Assembly: GCA_029821875.1 (NCBI GenBank)
Contig: JALGXW010000001.1
Location: forward strand, 97,987 to 161,986
Length of the DNA: 64,000 nucleotides
Reading direction: 5' to 3'
DNA from: Candidatus Hebobacterum abditum
Lineage (GTDB): Bacteria; Armatimonadota; Hebobacteria; Hebobacterales; Hebobacteraceae
The notes under the pieces are model-generated. The model searched no databases and was not told the DNA's origin. It saw nothing but the letters and a program-made list of their open reading frames with translations. Positions 8,829-17,922 of this stretch are shown in pieces. A program made the position numbers and the translations under genes. Positions within the stretch are counted from its first letter, which is position 1; every line of letters starts with the position of its first letter.

Positions 8829-10194
8829 CGTCGCTGTCCTCCGTCTCCGCCCTATCTTCGCTCGTCGCGGGTAGTGGGCTCGGCCCGAGGAGTTCTCGCA
8901 GTTCCTCAATGGCGACCTCGGGCGGGGGTGGGAGCCCCAGTCGCCGGCGCTGAGCCACAGATGCCTGTGTGAGCTGGCCCTTGTCGCGGAAGGTCCGCAT
9001 GCCCTCGAGGGCCGCTGGGGGCGCCAACCCCTGCTCAATGGCAAGGTGCTTGGCCTGGCGCAGGATGGACATCTGATCGTACTTGCTGGGGCAAAGTTCC
9101 GCGCATGTGTAGCACTCGACACACTTCCAGAGGTCAGGTGAGCGCAGCACCTCATCTACCTGTCCGGCCGCCAGCGCGCGGATGAGCGCGTTGGGATCAT
9201 ACGTTGGGTCAGCGTGTGCGACGGGACAGTCATCGACACAGGCGCCGCACTCGGCGCATGCGCGCAAGAGATTCAGATCCCAGTGGTTCGTCACGAGGTC
9301 GAAGGCCTCAGTGCGTCCGCGCCAGCGGTCGAGGAAGGGCCCGACATCGACTCTGTGTCGGTCGAGTCCTAGCTCGGCCGGCTCCATGCCCAGCGAGAGG
9401 CCAAGGAGTTCGGGGTAGTACAGGACCGGGAGGTGGACAGCTTCTCCTTCCCGCTGGAGCAGGAACTGCATGTTGTCGTACTGCATCATGCATGACGGGC
9501 ACACGAGAGTCAGCGCGTCGGCTTCTTCGTCGATCATGTCCCGCAGCTTGCCCCGGCACATGGCGCGAGCCGTATCCTCTTCGCCCGCGCGCAGAAGCAG
9601 ATTGCCGCAGCACTCCATCTTGGAGGGGTAGGGGAGACTGTCGGCGCCAAGGGCCTCGACGAGTTCGTCGAACTTCTTGGGCCAGAACGGATCGTCGAAC
9701 AGCAGCTCGCCGCTCGGACGGAGAAGGTGGCAGCCGTAGTGCACCGCGATCCGGAGGCCGGTCATGGGGTAGACGACACGGTTCCGCAACGCGCCCGGCC
9801 CCACGTCCTGGTAGAGCAAATCGAGCACATGCATGACGTCGGTCGTGCCGCGGTAACGCCGTCCGATGCGCGCCAGCTCGGTGTTGACCTCCTCCCGGAG
9901 CGCGGGCTCGGAGAGAAGCTTGACCTGCGCCTCCTTCAACGTCGAGAAGCAGCCAGTGCATGGCGTCACGAACACCCGCCCGGCCTCCTCCGCTACCGTG
10001 AGATTCCGAGCAGCAGTCAGAAGCCAGTCCCGGTAGCTCATGTTGCGGATCATGGTCTTCTCCGGACAGCAGGTGAGGCCGTCCACATCGACCGCATCGA
10101 TCCCCAGTCGCTCAAAGACAGCGCGTGTGGACTTCTCCATGTAGGGAAGACGCCCCGGGACGTAGCAACCCCAGAAATAGGCGTAAGCAGGCAT
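8815..10194 (-). CDS. HdrB-HdrC fusion (heterodisulfide-reductase-like)
   Basis: 459 aa. Residues 1 to about 290 are HdrB-like with two complete CCG motifs. The first is C10-x31-CC-x35-CxxC (C42, C43, C79, C82) and the second is C-x39-CC-x35-CxxC. Residues about 310-375 are HdrC-like with two CxxCxxCxxxCP ferredoxin motifs (CAECGACVDDCP and CVECYTCAELCP). HdrB-type CCG domains carry noncubane [4Fe-4S] clusters that handle disulfides or pass electrons. The gene is first in an operon with gltB1-B2-B3. I infer that it may feed electrons to the glutamate synthase, which lacks GltD. No HdrA is nearby. The natural substrate is unknown. Confidence 0.85.
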   Translation of the reverse strand: MPAYAYFWGCYVPGRLPYMEKSTRAVFERLGIDAVDVDGLTCCPEKTMIRNMSYRDWLLTAARNLTVAEEAGRVFVTPCTGCFSTLKEAQVKLLSEPALREEVNTELARIGRRYRGTTDVMHVLDLLYQDVGPGALRNRVVYPMTGLRIAVHYGCHLLRPSGELLFDDPFWPKKFDELVEALGADSLPYPSKMECCGNLLLRAGEEDTARAMCRGKLRDMIDEEADALTLVCPSCMMQYDNMQFLLQREGEAVHLPVLYYPELLGLSLGMEPAELGLDRHRVDVGPFLDRWRGRTEAFDLVTNHWDLNLLRACAECGACVDDCPVAHADPTYDPNALIRALAAGQVDEVLRSPDLWKCVECYTCAELCPSKYDQMSILRQAKHLAIEQGLAPPAALEGMRTFRDKGQLTQASVAQRRRLGLPPPPEVAIEELRELLGPSPLPATSEDRAETEDSDDDSS

Positions 10195-10244
10195 GTGCGC
10201 CTCCGCAAGGCGTGCCCCGCCACTGGCCGACAGGGCTTCAGGGG

Positions 10245-10277
10245 GGGCGGCGGTAGGTGACCTACTGCCGGCCGCCG
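10245..10277 (-). promoter_or_regulatory. Hairpin in the hdrBC-glt leader
   Basis: An inverted repeat centred on GTAGGT-G-ACCTAC, extended by GGCGGC/GCCGCC-type arms with small bulges, lies right after the predicted transcription start. There is no T-tail, so a simple terminator is unlikely. It could be an operator or a leader RNA structure; no known riboswitch was recognised. Confidence 0.35.
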
Positions 10278-10288
10278 CTCCTACTCCG

Positions 10289-10318
10289 AGTATACCCTTC
10301 CACGTCCGGCTGAGTCAA
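10289..10318 (-). promoter_or_regulatory. Promoter of the hdrBC-gltB1-gltB2-gltB3 operon
   Basis: On the minus strand TTGACT (10313-10318), 18 bases, TATACT (10289-10294). The predicted start lies near 10282, giving a leader of about 88 bases. This gap (10195-10503) separates the operon from the ankyrin gene; I see no further gene in it. Confidence 0.7.
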
Positions 10319-10503
10319 CCCCTTGTGTCTCACCTGCAGCTTCGTTGGTGGGCGGGCCTCCAGCGAGACGCAAGCCTGTGTGGGGGTGCTGTGGGGAGAG
10401 GGTGAAGGCTGTTGGGAGCTGGCGGCGAGGGGTGGAGCGGAGCGCTAAGGAGGGGGGAGAACTGCCGGATGAAACGCCCGAGTGCAAGGGCGGAGAGGTG
10501 TCG

Positions 10504-11463
10504 CTAGGCGCCGCCGCGCGCGCGGAGGACCTCTATGGTGTCGGGGTCCTCCGCGATTGCGATGGGCGTGTTGCCCTCGCTGTTCTCTGGTTGGGAGCGG
10601 GCGCCGGCGATGAGGATGAGGTCGGCGATCTCCGCATGCCCGCCCTGGGCCGCGAAGTGCAACGCGGTCCAGTCGTTGGGATTCGTGGCATCCGGATCGG
10701 CTCCGGCGCAGAGAAGGCGCTCGACGATGATGACATCTCCCCGCGAGGCGGCGGCCATCAGCGGTGTCCATCCGTCGCCCGACAGGGCGTTGACATCCGC
10801 GCCGCGCTCGATCAGCAGGTTGGCGATCTCGGTGGTATGCGCGAGGCGCAGCGGAGCGATGTCGTTATCATCCATCGCGTTGACATCCGCGCCCGTGTCG
10901 AGCAGACGCTGGACTGTCCGAGCACTCACCCCGCGTGCAGCTTCATGGAGCGGCGTGCGGCCGTCAATGCCCCGTGCGTCGGTCCTCGCGCCAGCGTTGA
11001 GCAGCAGTTCCACAACGTCGGCGCGCCCGCGTCGAGCCGCGAAGATAAGAGGAGTCTGACCGCCGCGCAACGAGCAGTTCGGGTTCGCTCCGTGCTTCAG
11101 CAAGAGATCAACTACCTTCCTCGATGCACGAACGTCCCTACACCAGACGGCATCGATCAGAGGCGTGTCGCCGTGGTCTGAACGCGCCTCCAACTCCGCG
11201 CCGTTGTTGAGCAGGCACTCAACAACCTGCACCTGACCACGACTGGCGGCGAAGTGGAGTGGTGTCTCGCCCCACCGATGGCGCGCGTTGATGTCTGCCC
11301 CGCGTTGAAGATGACGTTCGACGGCCTCCACATCGCCGTGCGCAGCCGCGCGATGAAGCCCCGGGCAGGCAGTAATGCAGCCCCGGCCCTTGCCCAACAT
11401 CACCGAACACACAGCGATGAGGGCAAGACTCAAGCAGGCGAAGACTATCCCGCTCTTCTGCAT
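10504..11463 (-). CDS. Exported ankyrin-repeat protein
   Basis: 319 aa. A signal peptide or anchor (about residues 4-23) is followed by about eight ankyrin repeats of roughly 33 residues, with typical segments such as GETPLHFAASRGQVQVVECLL and DGRTPLHEAARG. Ankyrin repeats bind proteins and have no catalytic role of their own. The leader and residues CITAC after it suggest that the repeats face outside the cytoplasm. The ATG at 11463 has an AGGAGG site about 10 bases upstream. It is a lone gene divergent from the glycosidase gene at 11713. The 249-base gap between them shows no clear promoter. The partner is unknown. Confidence 0.75.
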   Translation of the reverse strand: MQKSGIVFACLSLALIAVCSVMLGKGRGCITACPGLHRAAAHGDVEAVERHLQRGADINARHRWGETPLHFAASRGQVQVVECLLNNGAELEARSDHGDTPLIDAVWCRDVRASRKVVDLLLKHGANPNCSLRGGQTPLIFAARRGRADVVELLLNAGARTDARGIDGRTPLHEAARGVSARTVQRLLDTGADVNAMDDNDIAPLRLAHTTEIANLLIERGADVNALSGDGWTPLMAAASRGDVIIVERLLCAGADPDATNPNDWTALHFAAQGGHAEIADLILIAGARSQPENSEGNTPIAIAEDPDTIEVLRARGGA

Positions 11464-11712
11464 CTAGCCGGGCCTCCTGCGGGGGGCACGTGCTGGGTCT
11501 CCCTGAGCCCTGGTAGGCATGTTTCCACAGAGATGGCCGATTTGGCAGAACTTACTTGCTGGGCAAGCCTGGCGGCGTGAGAGCGCTCTTGCACACGTGT
11601 GCCGGTTGGCGCGGCACGGCCCGCACGGCAGGAGCGCACGTAGGCTCCGGGGAAGTCGACGGGGGCATTTGGGGCGGAGACGCGGTTCGAGATCAAGTAG
11701 ACCACAGCTGAG

Positions 11713-13881
11713 ATGGCGAAGCCGCAGCGGCTGGCAGCAGCGTACGCAATAGGCCTTGTCCTTCTGGTCGTGCTCCCCTTGGCCGGCGTAGCCGACGAGG
11801 CGGTGCCGATCGGCCCCGGCGCGACCTACCAGAGCATGTATCGCCCGGAGGGGCCCTGGGCCATCCACATCCTCGAAGCTGATCTGGGAGCGGAGTACCT
11901 CGAGCTGCGGGCCCTGCTGGGCGGAGGCGATACCATGGCCCGGGGGCAGCTCTCCCGGGTGCTAGAAGCCGCCGAGTCGGATGTCATCCGTCCGGTGGCC
12001 GGGGTGAACGGCGACTTCTTCTCGCTGGCCGGAGGGAGCCACGAGGGCATCCCGCTGGGCCTCCACGTGGAGAGTGGCGAGCTTGTCAGCTTCCCCGACC
12101 CGGCCCGGTCCGTCTTCTACATACTAGAGGATGGCACACACCACATTGACAGGCTGAGGGCCAACGCTTGGGTGCGCGGGCCAGGCAATCTGCTGTTCCC
12201 ATTGATGGAGCTGAACCGACCGCCGAGGTTCGCCGAGCTGGCGCTGTTCACGCGGCACTTCGGCGAGTACACGAGATCGGAGAAAAAGGCGACGCAGATA
12301 GCCCTGGTCGGCCTGTCCGACCGGCTTCACCCGAATGCGGATGTGAGCGCGCGTATCGCCAGCATCTCGACGGGAGTCAGTCAGCGGATACCGCCCGAAG
12401 GGGCCGTCTTGGTGGCGCGAGGTATTGCCGCGTACGCGCTGCGGAAGCTGCAGGTCGGCGATGAAGTGACCCTGTGCCTGGACCTCCTCCCAGAGAAAGG
12501 CCGGATCGATCAGGCCATCGGAGGTGGTCCGCGGCTGGTGAGGAACGATGTGGGTCTGGTGGAGCATGCCAGGGAACGGTTCGCCACCAGTTTCGCAACG
12601 AGGCGGCATCCCCGCACGGGGCTGGGACTGCGCGATGGTACGCTGGTCATGGCCGTCGTCGACGGACGGCAGCCCGGCTACAGCGAGGGAATGACGCTCT
12701 ACGAGTTCACCCAACTGTTCCTGGAACTGGAATGCTCCGATGCGATGAACCTCGATGGTGGCGGCTCCGCGACCATGGTGGTACGGGATCGTCTTATGAA
12801 CTCACCATCGGGCGGATACCAGCGGGCGGTGGCGAATGCGCTGGGCCTCCTGACAACATCACCCCTTGGCCCCCCGGTGCGGCTTGCCCTGGAGCCGAGG
12901 ACGATGACAGTCCTCAGCGGGGAGCGGGTGGAACTGCGGCCCTTGGCGCTGGACAAGTACTACAACCCTGTCCCGGTTGATCCGGCCGACGTCAGATGGC
13001 GCCTGCCAGCGATACTCGGGGCGGTGGACGACGCGGGTGTGTTTAGAGCGGCCGATCTTTCAGTGTCGACCATGGCCCGTGTATCGGCGAGATTGGAGGG
13101 TCTGTCTGCCTCGGCGATAGTGAGGGTGGCACCCTTCCCTGACCGCATCGTGGTGACGCCTCCGCGAGCTGCGCTGATGCCAGGCGCCTCCCAGCAGTTC
13201 CGCGCGCGAGCCTATGACAGCGAGGGCCAGCCGATGCGCCTGTCGCCGGAGCGGCTGGAGTGGCGCCTCTCGCCCGAGGAAGCGGGCGGGGAACTCAACC
13301 AGGCGGGCCTGCTGCGCGCCCCAGGGAGGGGCGGGAAGATCTCAGTCCTGGCATGTGTCGGCGATGTCTGCGGCGGGGCCGAAGTGACCGTGGCGACACG
13401 CCTTGCCATGCTGGAGGACTTCGAGCGCGCCGGGCAGTGGTCGCGCCAATCTCAGCCCGCGGGGATCCCAGTGGCCGTCCACTGGGTGACGGACCCCTTG
13501 AGGGACGACAATCACTGTCTCCGTCTCGGATACGATTTCACCCAGGGCGAAGGCACACGAACGGCTCATGCTGTTCTCGCGGTCCCACTGCCAGATGCGG
13601 GGTCCTTCTCCGTGCGTGTGCTGGGCGATGGTCGTGGATGCTGGCTGCGCGCGCGCCTTCGAGACGCTGCCGGCCGCGGATTCACAGTCGACCTGGCGGA
13701 CAAGGTCACTTGGTCTTCGGCCTGGCGAGAAGTGGACGCGGCCTTGCCGGAGGAAGCAGAGCCGCCCGTCACGCTCGAGTCCGTCTACTTGGCCGAGTTC
13801 CACGAGGATCGGAGGCCGGTGGGCGCGGTCTACTTCGATGACATATGTGCCGGCCCTGGGGGCTCAGAAGAAGGACGATAG
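11713..13881 (+). CDS. Secreted phosphodiester glycosidase (NAGPA) domain protein
   Basis: 722 aa. A signal peptide (about 1-27) is followed by a NAGPA-type domain (about 70-385) with GVNGDFF (97-103), HPRTGLGL and the hallmark NLDGGGSATM (346-355). The family hydrolyses N-acetylglucosamine phosphodiesters or related exopolysaccharide bonds. Residues about 390-560 look like Ig-like (BIG2-type) repeats. The last 160 residues resemble a carbohydrate-binding jelly roll (LEDFERAGQW... VYFDDICAG). It is therefore probably a cell-surface or secreted polysaccharide enzyme. The CBM9-like gene follows after 46 bases on the same strand. Confidence 0.8.
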   Translation: MAKPQRLAAAYAIGLVLLVVLPLAGVADEAVPIGPGATYQSMYRPEGPWAIHILEADLGAEYLELRALLGGGDTMARGQLSRVLEAAESDVIRPVAGVNGDFFSLAGGSHEGIPLGLHVESGELVSFPDPARSVFYILEDGTHHIDRLRANAWVRGPGNLLFPLMELNRPPRFAELALFTRHFGEYTRSEKKATQIALVGLSDRLHPNADVSARIASISTGVSQRIPPEGAVLVARGIAAYALRKLQVGDEVTLCLDLLPEKGRIDQAIGGGPRLVRNDVGLVEHARERFATSFATRRHPRTGLGLRDGTLVMAVVDGRQPGYSEGMTLYEFTQLFLELECSDAMNLDGGGSATMVVRDRLMNSPSGGYQRAVANALGLLTTSPLGPPVRLALEPRTMTVLSGERVELRPLALDKYYNPVPVDPADVRWRLPAILGAVDDAGVFRAADLSVSTMARVSARLEGLSASAIVRVAPFPDRIVVTPPRAALMPGASQQFRARAYDSEGQPMRLSPERLEWRLSPEEAGGELNQAGLLRAPGRGGKISVLACVGDVCGGAEVTVATRLAMLEDFERAGQWSRQSQPAGIPVAVHWVTDPLRDDNHCLRLGYDFTQGEGTRTAHAVLAVPLPDAGSFSVRVLGDGRGCWLRARLRDAAGRGFTVDLADKVTWSSAWREVDAALPEEAEPPVTLESVYLAEFHEDRRPVGAVYFDDICAGPGGSEEGR

Positions 13882-13927
13882 CGCGCGGGCGGAGGATCGG
13901 CGGGCCCGCAGTGTAAGGAGGCCGGAC

Positions 13928-14611
13928 ATGGGCGATGTGCCGACCTATGTGTGTCGCCGGACGCCTGAGCCGATCACGATAGACGGCCACCTGAGCGAGG
14001 CCGTGTGGCCGCGGTCGCAGCCCGTGGGCGATTTCGTGCTGGCCGACGGCACCGCGGCCCCACAGCTTCCAACCGAGGTGCGGGCCTGCTGGGACTCCGC
14101 CAACCTCTACCTAGCCTTCACAGCCATCGACACCGACATCTGGGGGAACATGAGCCGACGGGACGATGCCATCTACGACGAAGAGGTGGTCGAGGCATTC
14201 GTCTGCTCGGGTGAGGATGTGACCCGCTACTTCGAGTTCGAGTTCAGTCCCCACAATGTGGTCTTCGATGCGGCAATCGAGTGTCCTGAATCGGGGGATC
14301 GGCGGTTCATGAAGGTGGACGCCGGTTGGGACTGCAATGGCCTTGCCTCGGCCGTTCACGTCGTCGGGACTCTGGACGACCACGCCGATGTCGATGAGAA
14401 GTGGACCGTGGAGGTGGCCCTGCCTTTCAGCCAGATCGGCCGAGCTGGCAAGCCGCCGACCGAAGGAGAGACGTGGCGGGCGAACTTCTACCGGATCGAC
14501 CGAGCTGGCGAAGGTGAGTTTAGCTGCTGGTCGCCGACGCTGGCCGATCCGCCCAACTTCCACGTCCCGCGCCGTTTCGGCCTCCTGAAGTTCTCCCTTG
14601 AGACGGCCTGA
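13928..14611 (+). CDS. CBM9-like carbohydrate-binding domain protein
   Basis: 227 aa. It matches the CBM9/DOMON-like fold: ITIDGHLSEAVWPRS at the start, VRACWDSANLYLAFTAID, an EEVVEAFVC segment and YFEFEFSPHNVVFDA. Such domains bind sugars or act as stand-alone sugar-binding proteins. No signal peptide is visible, which is odd beside secreted neighbours. The ATG at 13928 is chosen for its AAGGAGG site (13915-13921). A longer open frame upstream overlaps the previous gene and has no such site. It is probably co-transcribed with the NAGPA gene. Confidence 0.75.
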   Translation: MGDVPTYVCRRTPEPITIDGHLSEAVWPRSQPVGDFVLADGTAAPQLPTEVRACWDSANLYLAFTAIDTDIWGNMSRRDDAIYDEEVVEAFVCSGEDVTRYFEFEFSPHNVVFDAAIECPESGDRRFMKVDAGWDCNGLASAVHVVGTLDDHADVDEKWTVEVALPFSQIGRAGKPPTEGETWRANFYRIDRAGEGEFSCWSPTLADPPNFHVPRRFGLLKFSLETA

Positions 14612-14752
14612 GCGCGAAAACTGGCGAGACGACGGCCGGGCGGGGCAAGGGCCGATGTCGCAGTCGCAACGGCGCCGCGAGGATGACGGCCAAGGGATCG
14701 AGTTGCCTTCACTCGCCTCGGGGTGGTAACCTGAGGGCCAGGGAGGGATGAC

Positions 14753-16120
14753 ATGAGACCCGAGCGTGCTCTGCTTGTGTTACCTATGCTGTTCCTGCTG
14801 GCGAGCGCTGCCTTCGGCGCGAATGTCGAGATCACCTCACCGGCGAGCGGCGCCCGACTCACCGCCCTCATCACCGTGACGGCGAGAGTCGATGCCGGAC
14901 CGGACGAGGATCTCACGCCGCCGGTTCTCCAGACCATCGACGGCCGCCAGATCCCCATGGTGCTCGAGTCTGATGGGGTCTACACAGGACAAGTCGACAC
15001 GACCACACTGCCGAACGGCCACCAGTCGCTGCTCGTGTTCGTCACGCCCAAGGGGGTCGAGCCCGAACGCAGAGACGACTATGCCGACTCCTCTTGGGGG
15101 GCTGACAAGCTCATCTCCGGCGCTGAGACGCGGGTCGTTGTGCGCAATCCCTACAAGTTCTACTGGGGAGACCTTCACGCCCACAGCACCTACTCCGATG
15201 GCGCCTGGTATCCCAAGGAGGTCTACGAGTTCGCGCGCGATGAGGCCAAGGTCGATTTCTTCGCAGTCACGGATCACGCGGAGATCCTCACGGTCGAGGA
15301 GTATGCCGATGTTGTCGCTCAGGCAAACGCAGCTGACGAGCCCGGACGCTTCGTTGCCCTGTACGGTGTCGAGAGCACCAACACGGACACGGGGCACGCG
15401 AACTTCTACATGTCCCCGGTCCATGTTCTGCCATACGACCTCAATGACTTCTATCGGACCCTTGGCGAGATGGACCTCATCGGCCACTTCAACCACCCGT
15501 GGAAGGTGTACCCGGAGCAGAGCTCGTTCAACGACTTCCAGGGCTTTCGCTACGCGCCCGAGGGGGACAGCTGCATGGCAATGGTGGAGCTGCGCAACGA
15601 GGGCGAAGAGGAGTGCTACATCGCCATGCTGGACAACGGGTGGCACGTGGGCGCCGCGGGCTGCGCAGACAAGCACTCGCCGGAGTGGGGGCAGGGCCCC
15701 ACCTGGACCGTGGTGCTGGCGCGGGAGCTGACGCGCGAAAGCGTCCTGGAGGCAATGCGGGCCCGGCGCATCTACAGCACAGCCGATCGGAACATGAAGC
15801 TGGAGTTTACGCTGGACGGCGAGGATATGGGGGCGCGGATCTCGCGACCGGCCGGGGAGTACGACTTCTCGGTATCTGTGGATGATCCGGATCTGGCGGA
15901 TCGGGTCGAGCAGGTCGACGTGTTCCTGGATGGGCGCATCGAGGCGAAGATGGGGTCGGAGCCGGCCGCTCGGGTCGCGTTCGGGGGTCCTCTGACGTTC
16001 TCGGCGGGGAATCACTACTGCTTCGTCCGCGTGACCCAGCCCGAGGGGCGGACGACCTGGTCGAGTCCTATCTGGGTGAGCGCCTACGAGTACTCGCCCG
16101 AAGTCGAGGCCGGGCAGTAG
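14753..16120 (+). CDS. Secreted PHP-domain hydrolase (CehA/McbA type)
   Basis: 455 aa. A signal peptide (about 1-22) and an Ig-like N-terminal domain (about 23-130) precede a PHP phosphoesterase domain. That domain has WGDLHAHSTYSDG (138-150, metal His142 and His144), FFAVTDHAE, GHFNHPWK, and a late DKHSPEWG. The C-terminal 110 residues form another beta-domain. The CehA/McbA family contains carbamate or phosphoester hydrolases; the substrate cannot be read here. A GGGAGG ribosome site precedes the ATG. It lies third in a run of secreted or sugar-related genes from 11713. Confidence 0.8.
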   Translation: MRPERALLVLPMLFLLASAAFGANVEITSPASGARLTALITVTARVDAGPDEDLTPPVLQTIDGRQIPMVLESDGVYTGQVDTTTLPNGHQSLLVFVTPKGVEPERRDDYADSSWGADKLISGAETRVVVRNPYKFYWGDLHAHSTYSDGAWYPKEVYEFARDEAKVDFFAVTDHAEILTVEEYADVVAQANAADEPGRFVALYGVESTNTDTGHANFYMSPVHVLPYDLNDFYRTLGEMDLIGHFNHPWKVYPEQSSFNDFQGFRYAPEGDSCMAMVELRNEGEEECYIAMLDNGWHVGAAGCADKHSPEWGQGPTWTVVLARELTRESVLEAMRARRIYSTADRNMKLEFTLDGEDMGARISRPAGEYDFSVSVDDPDLADRVEQVDVFLDGRIEAKMGSEPAARVAFGGPLTFSAGNHYCFVRVTQPEGRTTWSSPIWVSAYEYSPEVEAGQ

Positions 16121-16164
16121 TCTGCTCAGATCCCGATGCCGCCTCGGGCGGCGGAGCGGACACG

Positions 16165-17898
16165 ATGAGAGAGCTGCGCGTTGCCCTTGCACAGATAAAC
16201 GTGACCGTTGGCGACCTCGACGGGAACGCTCAGCGGATCGTCGACTCGATCCGCGAGGCGGAGTCGCTCGGCGCGGATGTGGTCGCCTTCCCGGAGCTGG
16301 CCGTCACCGGCTATCCGCCTGAGGATCTGCTGCTGAAGCCAGAATTCATCGCGGCCAACCAGAGAGCGCTGGCGTCCATCGCCGAGAAGACTGAAGACGT
16401 CGTAGCGGTGTGTGGCTTCGCGGATCGTGCCGACGATCTCTACAACGCGGCCGCTCTGCTGCGCCGCGGACAGCTGGCGGCCGTCTATCACAAGAACTAC
16501 CTCCCCACCTACAGTGTCTTCGATGAGGACCGGTACTTTCGGGCGGGCAAGGAGCGGCCGGTCTTTCGCATCGGCGGCGGCATCGTAGGGGTCAGCGTGT
16601 GTGAAGACATATGGTATCCCGATGGCCCGCCAACCGAGCAGGCATTGGCGGGCGGCGCGGAGCTGCTGCTCAACATCTCGTCTTCGCCCTACTGCATGGG
16701 CCGCTTCGAGACGCGGCGAGAGATGCTCGCCACGCGCGCCTCGGACACCGGCGCATTCGTCGCCTACGTGAATCTGGTCGGCGGACAGGACGAGCTTGTC
16801 TTCGACGGTCAGAGCATGGTGTTCGCACCTGACGGCGAGCTTGTGGCCCGGGGCCCTGCCTTCGAAGAGACGATGCTCGTCGTCGATCTCGATCTCGAGG
16901 CCGCCTTCCAACATCGGCTTCATGACCCCAGGCGGCGGAAGCGCACCTCCCCCTCTGACTCGGCTCCGCTAGTGATCAACGAGACGGTCAAGTCGGACAA
17001 GCCGGGCCTAGGCCGGCCGGTGATGGCCGAGCCACCGGTGAGTGAGGATGAAGTTTACCGTGCCCTCGTCATGGGGACCCGGGACTACGTCCGCAAGAAC
17101 GGATTCCAGAGGGTCGTCATCGGGCTGAGCGGCGGCGTGGACTCTTCGGTGGTGGCGAGCATCGCGGCCGACGCGCTGGGGCCGGAGAATGTGGTCGGCG
17201 TGTCTATGCCCTCCCGCTATTCTTCAGATGGCAGCCGAACCGACGCGGAGGCGCTGGCGAAGGCTCTCGGCATTGAGCTACGGCTCGTGCAGATCGAAGA
17301 CGTCCACGTCGCCTACGAGTCGATGCTCGCGCCGCAGACGGAGGGCTCTCCCAGCATCGTCTTCGAGAACATCCAGGCCCGCATCCGTGGGAACATCTTG
17401 ATGGCCCTGTCGAACGCGCACGGCTGGCTCGTCCTCACAACTGGCAACAAGAGCGAGATATCGACCGGCTACTGCACCCTCTACGGCGACATGGCCGGCG
17501 GCTTCGCCGTCCTGCGGGATGTGCCGAAGACGCTCGTCTATGAGTTGGCGCGGTTCAAGAACGAGTCCGCGGGCCGGGAGATCATCCCCCAGAGCGTCAT
17601 AGGCAAGGTGCCGTCGGCCGAGCTGCGTCCCGACCAGAAGGACACGGACTCGCTTCCGCCCTACGAGGTGCTCGACCCCATCCTGCGCGCCTATGTCGAG
17701 GAGGATCGCCCGGTCGCCGAGATCGTGGCGATGGGCAACGACCCGGAGGTCGTGGCCCGAGTGGTCGAGCTGGTGGACCACAACGAGTACAAGCGCCGCC
17801 AGGCGCCGCCTGGACCGCGGATCACCTCCCGGGCCTTTGGCCGCGACCGGCGGCTGCCGATCACGAATCGGTTTCGAGGCGGTCCGCTGACGCGATAG
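16165..17898 (+). CDS. nadE: Glutamine-dependent NAD+ synthetase
   Basis: 577 aa. The N-terminal nitrilase domain has the triad Glu44 (FPELAVTGYP), Lys110 (YHKNYLP) and Cys146 (SVCEDIW), which releases ammonia from glutamine. The C-terminal NAD synthetase domain has the ATP pyrophosphatase loop GLSGGVDSS (near residue 320) and later GNKSEISTGYCTLYGD. It converts nicotinic acid adenine dinucleotide to NAD+ in the cytoplasm. Length is normal for the two-domain form. It starts 44 bases after the PHP gene and ends 24 bases from the convergent aldolase gene. Confidence 0.95.
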   Translation: MRELRVALAQINVTVGDLDGNAQRIVDSIREAESLGADVVAFPELAVTGYPPEDLLLKPEFIAANQRALASIAEKTEDVVAVCGFADRADDLYNAAALLRRGQLAAVYHKNYLPTYSVFDEDRYFRAGKERPVFRIGGGIVGVSVCEDIWYPDGPPTEQALAGGAELLLNISSSPYCMGRFETRREMLATRASDTGAFVAYVNLVGGQDELVFDGQSMVFAPDGELVARGPAFEETMLVVDLDLEAAFQHRLHDPRRRKRTSPSDSAPLVINETVKSDKPGLGRPVMAEPPVSEDEVYRALVMGTRDYVRKNGFQRVVIGLSGGVDSSVVASIAADALGPENVVGVSMPSRYSSDGSRTDAEALAKALGIELRLVQIEDVHVAYESMLAPQTEGSPSIVFENIQARIRGNILMALSNAHGWLVLTTGNKSEISTGYCTLYGDMAGGFAVLRDVPKTLVYELARFKNESAGREIIPQSVIGKVPSAELRPDQKDTDSLPPYEVLDPILRAYVEEDRPVAEIVAMGNDPEVVARVVELVDHNEYKRRQAPPGPRITSRAFGRDRRLPITNRFRGGPLTR

Positions 17899-17922
17899 TG
17901 CCAGCGAGAGCTGTCCCGTCCG

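Noticed and set aside
14837..16192. Minus-strand open frame of 451 codons
   Set aside because: It mirrors the PHP hydrolase gene and shows low-complexity composition without domains.
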